A stretch of 5,190 bases of DNA from Gorillibacterium sp. (lineage in GTDB: Bacteria > Bacillota > Bacilli > Paenibacillales > NBRC-103111). A program made the position numbers and the translations under genes. Positions 1 to 5,169 of this stretch are shown piece after piece; position 1 is the first letter of the stretch; the number at the start of each line of letters is the position of its first letter. Under the pieces are notes generated by a model. The model searched no databases and was not told where the DNA came from. It saw only the letters and a list, made by a program, of their open reading frames with translations. Where the stretch lies: positions 1-5,190 of the forward strand of contig JACMJI010000037.1 of assembly GCA_014380705.1 (NCBI GenBank), read 5' to 3'.

Positions 1-137
1 GCTCCAAAGTGTACCCATTGCGGCTTCTCTTTGGTGTTCTTGGCAACCTGCGCATAATCGAATTGCGGCAGTTCTACCCCTGCTGCTGCCCAAGCTTCGG
101 ACTCATTGGTGATGCTGTTTCTAGTTAAGCTAAGCAT
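1..137 (-). CDS. uxuB: Mannitol-dehydrogenase-family oxidoreductase, probable fructuronate reductase (5' part only)
   Basis: This is the first 45 codons of a gene running off the left edge; it starts at the ATG complementary to 135-137 and stays open to position 1. The predicted N-terminus begins MLSLTRNSIT, and residues 39-45 read QWVHFGA. That is the first beta strand and opening glycine of the Rossmann NAD-binding site in the long-chain polyol/mannitol dehydrogenase family. Members next to uxuA reduce D-fructuronate to D-mannonate with NADH in the cytoplasm, supplying the substrate of UxuA. The start codon lies 3 bp after the uxuA stop, and an AAGGCGGAG-like ribosome binding site falls within the last uxuA codons, so the two are probably one transcript with coupled translation. 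B. subtilis uses an unrelated short-chain dehydrogenase for this step; this is the E. coli UxuB-type fold. The family is well supported. The exact substrate (fructuronate, tagaturonate or another polyol acid) is inferred from the neighbour. Confidence 0.75.
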   Translation of the reverse strand, partial: MLSLTRNSITNESEAWAAAGVELPQFDYAQVAKNTKEKPQWVHFG

Positions 138-140
138 GTA

Positions 141-1214
141 TTACTCCGCCTTTCTCTTCTCAAGACTGTCCCATACTCCCAGCAAGTACATGATTCCGAG
201 CGCTCTGTCGTATAACCCATAGCCGGGTCTGCAATGCTTTTCCTCACCCCATAAGTGTCGCCCGTGGTCAGGTCGTGCATAGCCAGTAAATCCATTGTCG
301 TGATAGGCCTTTACAACCTCGTAGATATCCACACTGCCATCTTGTCCGCGATGAGATACTTCAATAAAATCACCGTTCTCAAAAACCTTTACATTACGGA
401 TATGGGCAAAATAAATGCGATCATGAAATTCACGGATCATGGCCGGCAGGTCATTAGCTGGATTCGTACCCAATGACCCTGTGCAGAAGGTTAGTCCACT
501 ATACGGGCTATCCACTAGATCCAGGAACCTCCGAATATAATCCCGATTGCGAATAATCCGCGGCAAGCCAAAGATTGGCCAAGCTGGATCGTCCGGATGA
601 ATAGCCATCTTCACGTCGCATTCCTCACACACTGGAATGATTCTTTCGAGGAAATACTTCAAATTGTCGAAAAGGATGTCCTCCGTCACTCCCTCATAAG
701 CCTTAAACAGGTCGTCTAGCTTAGCCAAACGCTCCGGCTCCCAGCCCGGCATCGTGAATTTTCCAGCTCCGTCGAGAATTCTCTTAACCATGGCTTCGGG
801 ACCCTCGGCAATAGCGGCCTTCTCATAAAATAAAGCGTTTGAGCCGTCGGGTAGTTCTTTATATAATTCCGTTCTTGTCCAGTCAAAAACAGGCATAAAA
901 TTATAGCAAATAACCTTAACCCCAACCTGAGACAGCTTCCTTATCGTATCTATATAAATATCGATATATTTATCTCTACTAGGCAAGCCAATTTTAATAT
1001 CATCATGAACGTTTACACTTTCCACAACGGCGGGACTAAAGCCCTTGCTCACCAACTGATCGGCAACTTCCTTAATTCTTTCCATTTCCCATACTTCACC
1101 CGCTACCTTATCATGCAAGGACCAAACGGCTCCCATGACTCCCGGGATTTGACGAATATGATCAAGAGTAATCGAATCATTGCCCTCGCCATACCATCTC
1201 CACGTCATTTTCAT
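141..1214 (-). CDS. uxuA: Mannonate dehydratase UxuA
   Basis: This 357-residue protein dehydrates D-mannonate to 2-keto-3-deoxy-D-gluconate in the cytoplasm, a late step of glucuronate degradation. The length is normal for Gram-positive UxuA. The N-terminus MTWRWYGEGND and the TIM-barrel body are typical of the family. The expected metal-site residues are all visible: H206 in MAIHPDDPAWPIFGLPRI, C244 in LTFCTGSLG, H271 in YFAHIRNV and D316 in YARPDHGRH, the last followed by the conserved H317 and H320. No signal peptide or membrane segment is seen. The ATG at 1214 is chosen over an in-frame ATG at 1208 because AAGGAG lies 9 nt upstream of the former. The gene is first in a leftward operon with the uxuB-like gene 3 bp downstream, and it is divergent from the GntR gene. 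Its promoter and an adjacent palindromic operator are annotated separately. The gene appears intact. Confidence 0.96.
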   Translation of the reverse strand: MKMTWRWYGEGNDSITLDHIRQIPGVMGAVWSLHDKVAGEVWEMERIKEVADQLVSKGFSPAVVESVNVHDDIKIGLPSRDKYIDIYIDTIRKLSQVGVKVICYNFMPVFDWTRTELYKELPDGSNALFYEKAAIAEGPEAMVKRILDGAGKFTMPGWEPERLAKLDDLFKAYEGVTEDILFDNLKYFLERIIPVCEECDVKMAIHPDDPAWPIFGLPRIIRNRDYIRRFLDLVDSPYSGLTFCTGSLGTNPANDLPAMIREFHDRIYFAHIRNVKVFENGDFIEVSHRGQDGSVDIYEVVKAYHDNGFTGYARPDHGRHLWGEEKHCRPGYGLYDRALGIMYLLGVWDSLEKRKAE

Positions 1215-1223
1215 CCTATTCCA

Positions 1224-1229
1224 CTCCTT
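1224..1229 (-). promoter_or_regulatory. Ribosome binding site of uxuA
   Basis: The minus strand reads AAGGAG, 9 nt before the ATG at 1214. The second possible ATG, at 1208, would be 15 nt away, so this site selects the first methionine. Confidence 0.8.
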
Positions 1230-1277
1230 AAGGTTTTTTGTCCACTAAGATCGGTAGGGAAAGCTACTCTTGCCAAT

Positions 1278-1289
1278 CTTGTATACAAG
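1278..1289. promoter_or_regulatory. Palindromic operator CTTGTATACAAG, probable GntR-family repressor site
   Basis: The sequence is a perfect 12-bp palindrome with a GTATAC core at 1281-1286. On the minus strand it begins 2-3 bp after the predicted uxuA transcription start (about 1291), where a bound repressor would block initiation or escape. GntR proteins of the FadR/FCD class commonly bind short palindromes of the TNGTNNNACNA type, which this fits. The FCD regulator encoded 130 bp away is the obvious candidate to bind it. Binding is inferred, not shown. Confidence 0.7.
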
Positions 1290-1297
1290 TTAATTGT

Positions 1298-1327
1298 ATC
1301 ATAAAATATTGAATTATCCTTTGTCAA
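1298..1327 (-). promoter_or_regulatory. Sigma-A promoter of uxuA-uxuB
   Basis: Reading the minus strand, TTGACA (1327-1322, perfect -35) is followed by an 18-bp AT-rich spacer and TATGAT (1303-1298, five of six bases of the -10 consensus). The expected start is near 1291, giving a leader of about 77 nt before the uxuA start codon. The palindrome at 1278-1289 sits immediately downstream. No catabolite-responsive element (cre) matching the CcpA consensus was seen in the gap. Confidence 0.75.
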
Positions 1328-1375
1328 TTAAGTGTTTTTAAAAAAATGATTTCAATTTAATAATTTAAAATTTTC

Positions 1376-1386
1376 ATGTATACTAG
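1376..1386 (+). promoter_or_regulatory. Predicted -10 region of the GntR gene with an embedded GTATAC operator-like core
   Basis: TATACT at 1379-1384 is a good -10 element and overlaps GTATAC at 1378-1383, the same core as in the uxuA palindrome. The flanks are poorly symmetrical here (ATGTATACTAG), so the site is likely weaker. Only an AT-rich, poor -35 (TTTAAT at 1356-1361, 17 bp away) is visible. The arrangement suggests autoregulation of the regulator, with a start near 1391. Confidence 0.5.
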
Positions 1387-1418
1387 TTATTGATCCTCGC
1401 ACAGAAAGTTGGTATGAA

Positions 1419-2072
1419 ATGAACTTAAAAAAAGAAATTATGAGCCAATTGAAGCAGGACATCCTTTCCTTGCAATTGGAACCCGGGACAATAATTAGTG
1501 AAACGACCCTTTCCGAGCGGTTTCAATTGTCCCGCACACCCATTCGAGATATCCTCAAGCAGTTGTCACTTGAGGATTATATAAACATATATCCGAAGAA
1601 AGGCAATGTCGTATCCTACATTGATTTGGAATCTGTCGAACAAATTACTTATCTTCGTTGTACTTTGGAGAAAGAGATCATGAAGGCGTTGTCTGTCCAT
1701 CTTCCCTTAAAAGGTTTGCATGAATTAAAGGATATCCTTGCGCGGCAAAAGGCTTGTATTGATCAAGAAAACCGATTTGAACAATTCCTGCAGCTAGATG
1801 ATGCTTTTCATAAAGCTTTGTTTGGCTTAGCCGGGCGAAGCTTTCTCTGGGACCTAATTCAGCAGTTTAATGTACATTATTTGCGTTACCGTAAACTTCA
1901 TATGTTGAAAAAGGATAAATTAGTAGAGATCCAGAAAGAACATGAATTAATGGTCACCCATATGATCCAAGGGGAGATGATCGAAATTGAACAGCTTCTT
2001 GATCATCACCTTCGTGCAGATATAAATTCGCTTTATTTTGAGGAGCATTTTGCTGATTTCATTAAGAAGTAA
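1419..2072 (+). CDS. GntR-family transcriptional regulator, FCD (FadR) subfamily, probable hexuronate regulator
   Basis: This 217-residue DNA-binding protein probably controls the divergent uxuA operon. Residues 3-65 form the winged helix, with the family pattern LEPGTIISE, then LSERFQLSRTPIRDIL (recognition helix around S38-R43), then PKKGNVVS as the wing. Residues 70-212 are the all-helical FCD effector domain. Its usual metal or ligand residues can be seen: D127 and H131 in LDDAFHKAL, H175 in KEHELM, and H197 in LLDHHL. E. coli UxuR, ExuR and FadR share this architecture, and UxuR senses fructuronate. A hexuronate or aldonate effector here is inferred from the neighbour only. B. subtilis ExuR is instead LacI-type. 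The start at 1419 has only a weak ribosome binding site (GAAAG at 1404-1408), and a second in-frame ATG lies at 1440. A two-codon reading frame, ATGAAATGA, overlaps the start codon. The stop is followed by 38 bp with no good terminator. Confidence 0.9.
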   Translation: MNLKKEIMSQLKQDILSLQLEPGTIISETTLSERFQLSRTPIRDILKQLSLEDYINIYPKKGNVVSYIDLESVEQITYLRCTLEKEIMKALSVHLPLKGLHELKDILARQKACIDQENRFEQFLQLDDAFHKALFGLAGRSFLWDLIQQFNVHYLRYRKLHMLKKDKLVEIQKEHELMVTHMIQGEMIEIEQLLDHHLRADINSLYFEEHFADFIKK

Positions 2073-2122
2073 CCCTGACCTGCAGCTGCCCGCAAAAAAA
2101 CACTATAGGTTTGTTTACCCTT

Positions 2123-2131
2123 TGTTATAAT
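2123..2131 (+). promoter_or_regulatory. Extended -10 promoter for the alpha/beta hydrolase
   Basis: TGTTATAAT is a perfect match to the extended -10 consensus TGnTATAAT. No convincing -35 hexamer lies 16-18 bp upstream, which is common for extended -10 promoters. The expected start is near 2138, about 48 nt before the chosen start codon. No GTATAC-type operator is present near it. Confidence 0.6.
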
Positions 2132-2173
2132 CAACTAAGGTTCGTTGATGGAATCCTAAATTTTCTAACGGAT

Positions 2174-2177
2174 GGAG
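2174..2177 (+). promoter_or_regulatory. Ribosome binding site deciding the hydrolase start
   Basis: GGAG lies 8 nt before the ATG at 2186. The reading frame is open upstream to a TTG at 2111, but that codon precedes the predicted promoter -10 and would add 25 residues that do not resemble the family. Confidence 0.75.
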
Positions 2178-2185
2178 TAATCTAC

Positions 2186-2968
2186 ATGAAGCTTTGGTTA
2201 GATGAAGCGCCTTTCGCTCAAGGGGCATCCCCCGAGGATGTTCCGCAAATAACACCGTATATTGTGCAGAATGACTCGCCTACTGCCGCTATGATTGTTT
2301 TGCCGGGTGGTGGTTATGGCATGCGTGCATTCCATGAGGGAGAGCCGGTCGCTCAGTGGCTCAACAGTCTTGGGATTAGCGCTTTCGTGGTCGATTATAG
2401 AGTGGCACCCTATCAACACCCCGCACCTCTGCTCGATGCTCAACGTGCGATACGTTATGTACGGTACCACGCGCATGAATGGAAGATCGATCCGGATCGC
2501 ATTGGCATACTTGGTTTTTCGGCAGGCGGCCATTTGGCGTCGACGGCGGGCACTCATTTCGACGCTGGCGCAAGGGATGCAGACGATCCGGTAGAGCGTG
2601 TATCGTGCCGACCTGATGCGATGGTTTTGTGCTATCCCGTAATTTCACTTGGCGAGCACCGTCATCACGGCTCCATGGTAAATTTAATCGGCGAGAATCC
2701 TTCTGGAGAGCTACGAGATTACCTTTCGAGCGAGCTGCAGGTAACGGAACAAACCCCGCCAACATTTCTCTGGCATACAGCGGATGATGGCGCTGTTCCC
2801 GTGGAGAATAGCTTCCTGTTTGCTGCTGCGCTTCGGCAGCATGGCGTGCCATTCGACTTGCACGTATACGAGAGTGGCCAACACGGACTTGGCTTAGCCG
2901 AAGACCAACCGGAGTCCCATACTTGGCCGAAATTATGTGAGCTTTGGCTGCGCAGAAGAGGATTTTAA
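2186..2968 (+). CDS. Alpha/beta hydrolase, acetylxylan esterase / BD-FAE-like carbohydrate esterase
   Basis: The 260-residue protein has no signal peptide, so it should act in the cytoplasm. It begins MKLWLDEAP. The oxyanion-hole motif PGGGYG lies at 40-45, and DYRVAP at 70-75 is the strand-loop typical of esterases in this group. GFSAGG at 110-115 carries the nucleophile S112. HTADDGAVPVENS carries the likely acid D201, and ESGQHGLGLA carries H233, completing the triad. Related enzymes remove acetyl or feruloyl groups from xylan-derived sugars. Next to glucuronate catabolism this would fit deacylation of imported glucuronoxylan or pectin fragments, but the substrate is inferred. The gene is co-directional with the GntR gene, 113 bp after it, and has its own promoter, so co-regulation is not shown. 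It is visibly richer in G+C than its neighbours (about 50-68% in sampled lines against about 40% in the regulator), which may mark a separate origin. Annotation as a generic lipase/esterase or S9-like peptidase is possible; the catalytic fold is secure. Confidence 0.9.
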   Translation: MKLWLDEAPFAQGASPEDVPQITPYIVQNDSPTAAMIVLPGGGYGMRAFHEGEPVAQWLNSLGISAFVVDYRVAPYQHPAPLLDAQRAIRYVRYHAHEWKIDPDRIGILGFSAGGHLASTAGTHFDAGARDADDPVERVSCRPDAMVLCYPVISLGEHRHHGSMVNLIGENPSGELRDYLSSELQVTEQTPPTFLWHTADDGAVPVENSFLFAAALRQHGVPFDLHVYESGQHGLGLAEDQPESHTWPKLCELWLRRRGF

Positions 2969-2993
2969 TGTAGATCATTATCCATAAGCCATT

Positions 2994-3057
2994 ACCCCCC
3001 TTATCCTTTTACATATTCTATGATGAGATATTTTCCAGCATCAAGGACAAGGGGGGT
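2994..3057. repeat. 15-bp inverted repeat with C6/G6 tracts, 34-nt loop
   Basis: The left arm ACCCCCCTTATCCTT (2994-3008) pairs with the right arm AAGGACAAGGGGGGT (3043-3057) at 14 of 15 positions. The single mismatch is A3003 against C3048, which becomes a G-U wobble in a minus-strand RNA. Neither side is followed by a T-run, so it is not a standard intrinsic terminator. It lies between the hydrolase and the GGDEF-EAL gene and could be a leader-RNA structure, a protein-binding site or a remnant of a mobile end. The function is unknown. Confidence 0.7.
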
Positions 3058-3074
3058 TGGTTTAGTGAAAAACA

Positions 3075-3117
3075 TGTTGAAAAATAGAGGATTATGGGGG
3101 GTTTTGTTGAAAAATAG
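3075..3117 (+). repeat. Two 13-bp direct repeats spaced 30 bp apart
   Basis: TGTTGAAAAATAG occurs exactly at 3075-3087 and 3105-3117. A G6 tract (3096-3101) lies between the copies and another (3051-3056) lies just upstream. The region is strongly purine-rich on the plus strand and leads into the GGDEF-EAL ribosome binding site. The repeats may be a local duplication or paired sites for a regulator. Confidence 0.65.
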
Positions 3118-3141
3118 TAGGAGAGTTTATTGGGTAAGAAC

Positions 3142-3147
3142 GGGAGG
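3142..3147 (+). promoter_or_regulatory. Ribosome binding site selected for the GGDEF-EAL gene
   Basis: GGGAGG ends 6 nt before the ATG at 3154. A rival exists: AGGAG at 3119-3123 lies 6 nt before an in-frame TTG at 3130, which would add eight residues. The later ATG at 3238 has no well-spaced site. No convincing sigma-A promoter was found in 2969-3153, so the promoter is unassigned. Confidence 0.5.
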
Positions 3148-3153
3148 GGCCAT

Positions 3154-4953
3154 ATGCTGCAAAGAGATTATGACAAGGGTACCCAGCGATCAACTCTTCT
3201 TGGGAATAAGCCCTATGGGAGAAACGTTTTAGAGCCGATGAATAAGCTTACTTTTAGCCCATTTAGAGGGTCCTTGAGGATTGCTGGAATATATTGTATT
3301 ACTGGTTGTCTATGGATCCTTTTCACGGATCGGGCCGTCTCTGCATTTACAAAAAATAGGGAATGGATCGCCACCATTAACATGATTAAGGGCTGGTTCT
3401 TTGTTTTTATGACCGCGCTTCTAATCTTTGGTCTTATTCACCGAACACTTAAACGAATTAAGAATACGGAAGACAAGCTTGAGCTCACCTATAAGGAGAT
3501 GCTGAACGCTCACGAAAGCCTGGAATCCGCCTACGAGGAAATTATTGCAACGGAGGAAGAGCTAAGGCTGCAGTACGACCAGTTAATTGAAAACCAGCGT
3601 CGGCTTGCTGAGAGTGAGGAGAAAATGTTTCACTTGGCATACCACGATCTACTGACCGGGTTACCTAATAAGCTGGCCTTGTATGAATACGCTACCGACG
3701 AAATCCTTACAGATTCCAGCGTCCATGCAGCCATCATGTTTGTTGATATAGATAACTTTAAATATATAAACGATACAATGGGGCATGGCTTCGGTGATCG
3801 CCTGATTATTAAGGCAAGTGAAAGATTGCTCTCGACTGTGGGAAGTGAGGGCGTGGTTTACCGCTTCGGAGGGGATGAATTCATTATTCTGTTGCATCGA
3901 CTGAAGGATCAGGCGAGTGTCCAGGTGATTGCAGCCCAGCTTCTTGCCAGCTTTAAAGAGGCTGTTGATATGGACAATAGTATGCTGCATATCAGTATCA
4001 GTATTGGGATCAGTATCTATCCGAATCATGGCAGAGATATTATGGAGCTGGTTAAACTCGCCGACATTGCCATGTACAATGCGAAAGAATTGGGGAAAGA
4101 CAACTACGTCTTATTCGATCAATCTCTGAACGATACATTTACCGAAAGAATGAATATCGAAAAACATTTACGTGCCGCCATGGAACAGGATGAGTTCGAA
4201 CTCTTCTTTCAGCCACAGGTGGACTTGAAACGGAATAAAGTGACAGGTCTTGAAGCTCTACTGCGCTGGAACAACGCCGAGCTAGGATTTGTCTCTCCTC
4301 TCAAGTTCATCAAGGTGGCCGAAGATACGCATCTGATTATTCCTTTGGGTGCATGGGTTTTACGAAAAGCCTGTTCTTTCCTGAAGAGTCTACATGATCG
4401 GGGCTTCAACCAATTAACAATCTCCGTCAATATTTCAATGCTGCAATTGGTGCAAACTGATTTTAATGAGCTCGTCTTCCATACTCTGGAGTTATCCGGG
4501 CTTGAACCCCATTATCTAGAGCTTGAGATAACGGAATCGGTATTAGTTGAATCTTACGATCATGTAAACATGATATTAAATCAACTTAGAGATAAGAATA
4601 TAAAAATTGCGCTGGATGATTTCGGTACAGGCTATTCCTCCTTAAGCTACTTAACCCATTTGCCAATCACAACCTTAAAGATAGACAAGTCCTTTATAGA
4701 TTCGGTTCCAAACCAAGCGGCCTTGGTGGAACAAGTTATTATGATTGGGAAGCGCATGAATATGTCCGTGGTTGCGGAGGGTGTGGAGAAACAAGAACAG
4801 CTGGATTATTTACAGGGGCAGGGCTGCGATAAAATTCAGGGTTATTTATTTAGCAAGCCACTATCGGCTAAAGATTTGGAACAGTCGCTGATCCATTGGG
4901 AGAGCGTTGGAATGCTAGATTTCGCTTTACCGGAGCAGAGCGATTCCAAGTGA
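3154..4953 (+). CDS. Membrane-anchored GGDEF-EAL protein (diguanylate cyclase / c-di-GMP phosphodiesterase)
   Basis: The 599-residue protein can in principle both make and degrade cyclic di-GMP. Two membrane helices (about 41-58 and 78-97) flank a short outside loop of about 20 residues, too small for a Cache-type sensor. An acidic coiled coil (about 103-158) links to the GGDEF domain (about 160-323), with metal ligand D198, guanine-binding N206 and D215, and the signature GGDEF at 239-243. The inhibitory I-site RxxD expected at 230-233 reads GSEG and is absent. The EAL domain (about 333-580) keeps E367 of EALLR, N426, E458, D488-D489 of DDFGTGYSSL, K509, E542, E545 and Q562, so a working phosphodiesterase is expected. 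Which activity dominates cannot be told from sequence. The ATG at 3154 is preferred on its ribosome binding site; TTG 3130 is possible. The leader carries unusual repeats. The neighbours give no functional link. The gene is complete and ends with TGA at 4951-4953. Confidence 0.93.
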   Translation: MLQRDYDKGTQRSTLLGNKPYGRNVLEPMNKLTFSPFRGSLRIAGIYCITGCLWILFTDRAVSAFTKNREWIATINMIKGWFFVFMTALLIFGLIHRTLKRIKNTEDKLELTYKEMLNAHESLESAYEEIIATEEELRLQYDQLIENQRRLAESEEKMFHLAYHDLLTGLPNKLALYEYATDEILTDSSVHAAIMFVDIDNFKYINDTMGHGFGDRLIIKASERLLSTVGSEGVVYRFGGDEFIILLHRLKDQASVQVIAAQLLASFKEAVDMDNSMLHISISIGISIYPNHGRDIMELVKLADIAMYNAKELGKDNYVLFDQSLNDTFTERMNIEKHLRAAMEQDEFELFFQPQVDLKRNKVTGLEALLRWNNAELGFVSPLKFIKVAEDTHLIIPLGAWVLRKACSFLKSLHDRGFNQLTISVNISMLQLVQTDFNELVFHTLELSGLEPHYLELEITESVLVESYDHVNMILNQLRDKNIKIALDDFGTGYSSLSYLTHLPITTLKIDKSFIDSVPNQAALVEQVIMIGKRMNMSVVAEGVEKQEQLDYLQGQGCDKIQGYLFSKPLSAKDLEQSLIHWESVGMLDFALPEQSDSK

Positions 4954-4989
4954 CTCTGCCGACACAAGAATTCCCTGTAGAATTTCCTG

Positions 4990-5014
4990 CAATTCTGCAG
5001 TTTTGCAGAAATTG
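4990..5014. other. Imperfect hairpin after the GGDEF-EAL gene, possible weak terminator
   Basis: CAATTCTGCA (4990-4999), loop GTTT and TGCAGAAATTG (5004-5014) form a stem with one bulged A. The right arm can instead pair with AATTTCCTGCA at 4981-4991. The hairpin starts 37 bp after the stop codon, but only ATTT-type sequence follows rather than a real T-run, so termination is uncertain. Nothing else is evident in 4954-5050 except a weak TTGGCA/AATAAT pair (5018-5044) with a short 15-bp spacer. Confidence 0.35.
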
Positions 5015-5057
5015 AATTTGGCATAGGCTCGAACGGCGAATAATAAGGTGGTCCAGA

Positions 5058-5084
5058 GCAGGAATTTGTTAATTTTTGTCGAAT
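5058..5084 (+). promoter_or_regulatory. Sigma-H-type promoter (transition-state / early sporulation)
   Basis: The -35 element GCAGGAATT (5058-5066) matches the B. subtilis sigma-H consensus RnAGGAwww at every position. The -10 element GTCGAAT (5078-5084) matches RnnGAAT fully and is followed by AA. The 11-bp spacer is canonical. The expected start is near 5091, about 79 nt before the ATG at 5170. A nearby TATAAA (5093-5098) has no -35 partner at a usable distance, so sigma-A use is less likely. Confidence 0.65.
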
Positions 5085-5113
5085 AAAACTTGTATAAAGA
5101 AGCAACCGTGTAC

Positions 5114-5122
5114 AGGAGGTGA
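5114..5122 (+). promoter_or_regulatory. Near-perfect Shine-Dalgarno without a standard start codon at usual distance
   Basis: AGGAGGTGA is an extended match to the 3' end of 16S rRNA. No ATG, GTG or TTG lies 5-10 nt after AGGAGG. The only near-start codon is CTG at 5129, which opens an 18-codon frame ending with TGA at 5183-5185. That frame overlaps the ATG at 5170 in another frame. The site may be a ribosome standby or leader-peptide site, or it may serve an unusual start. Confidence 0.45.
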
Positions 5123-5169
5123 ATCCCGCTGCTACAAGGACAAGCCTTGAGAAGCGTGCGGGAGAAACA

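Noticed and set aside
716..925. Plus- and minus-strand open frames inside uxuA, the hydrolase and the GGDEF-EAL gene
   Set aside because: They lie wholly within well-identified genes in other frames, show no family motifs and lack ribosome binding sites.
2082..2100. Possible terminator after the GntR gene: GCAGCTGC followed by seven A
   Set aside because: The stem is only 4 bp with no loop, and the tail is A rather than T on the plus strand; on the minus strand the T-run precedes the stem.
2111..2185. In-frame 25-codon extension of the hydrolase to a TTG start
   Set aside because: It contains the extended -10 promoter, lacks a ribosome binding site, and the family N-terminus begins at the ATG at 2186, which has GGAG 8 nt upstream.
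2864..2869. Third GTATAC core
   Set aside because: It lies inside the hydrolase coding region, lacks the TT/AA flanks of the operator palindrome and is far from a promoter.
3020..3232. 70-codon open frame in the leader of the GGDEF-EAL gene (also startable at a GTG at 3066)
   Set aside because: It overlaps the start of the GGDEF-EAL gene in another frame, resembles no family I recognise, and its repeated KN(R/S) segments simply translate the 13-bp DNA repeat.
3234..3241. GCCGATGA resembling a sigma-D -10 element (motility link for the c-di-GMP gene)
   Set aside because: It is inside the coding region and there is no TAAA -35 element 15 bp upstream.
5018..5034. TTGGCA suggesting a sigma-54 promoter
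   Set aside because: The required TTGC-type -12 element at the fixed spacing is absent.
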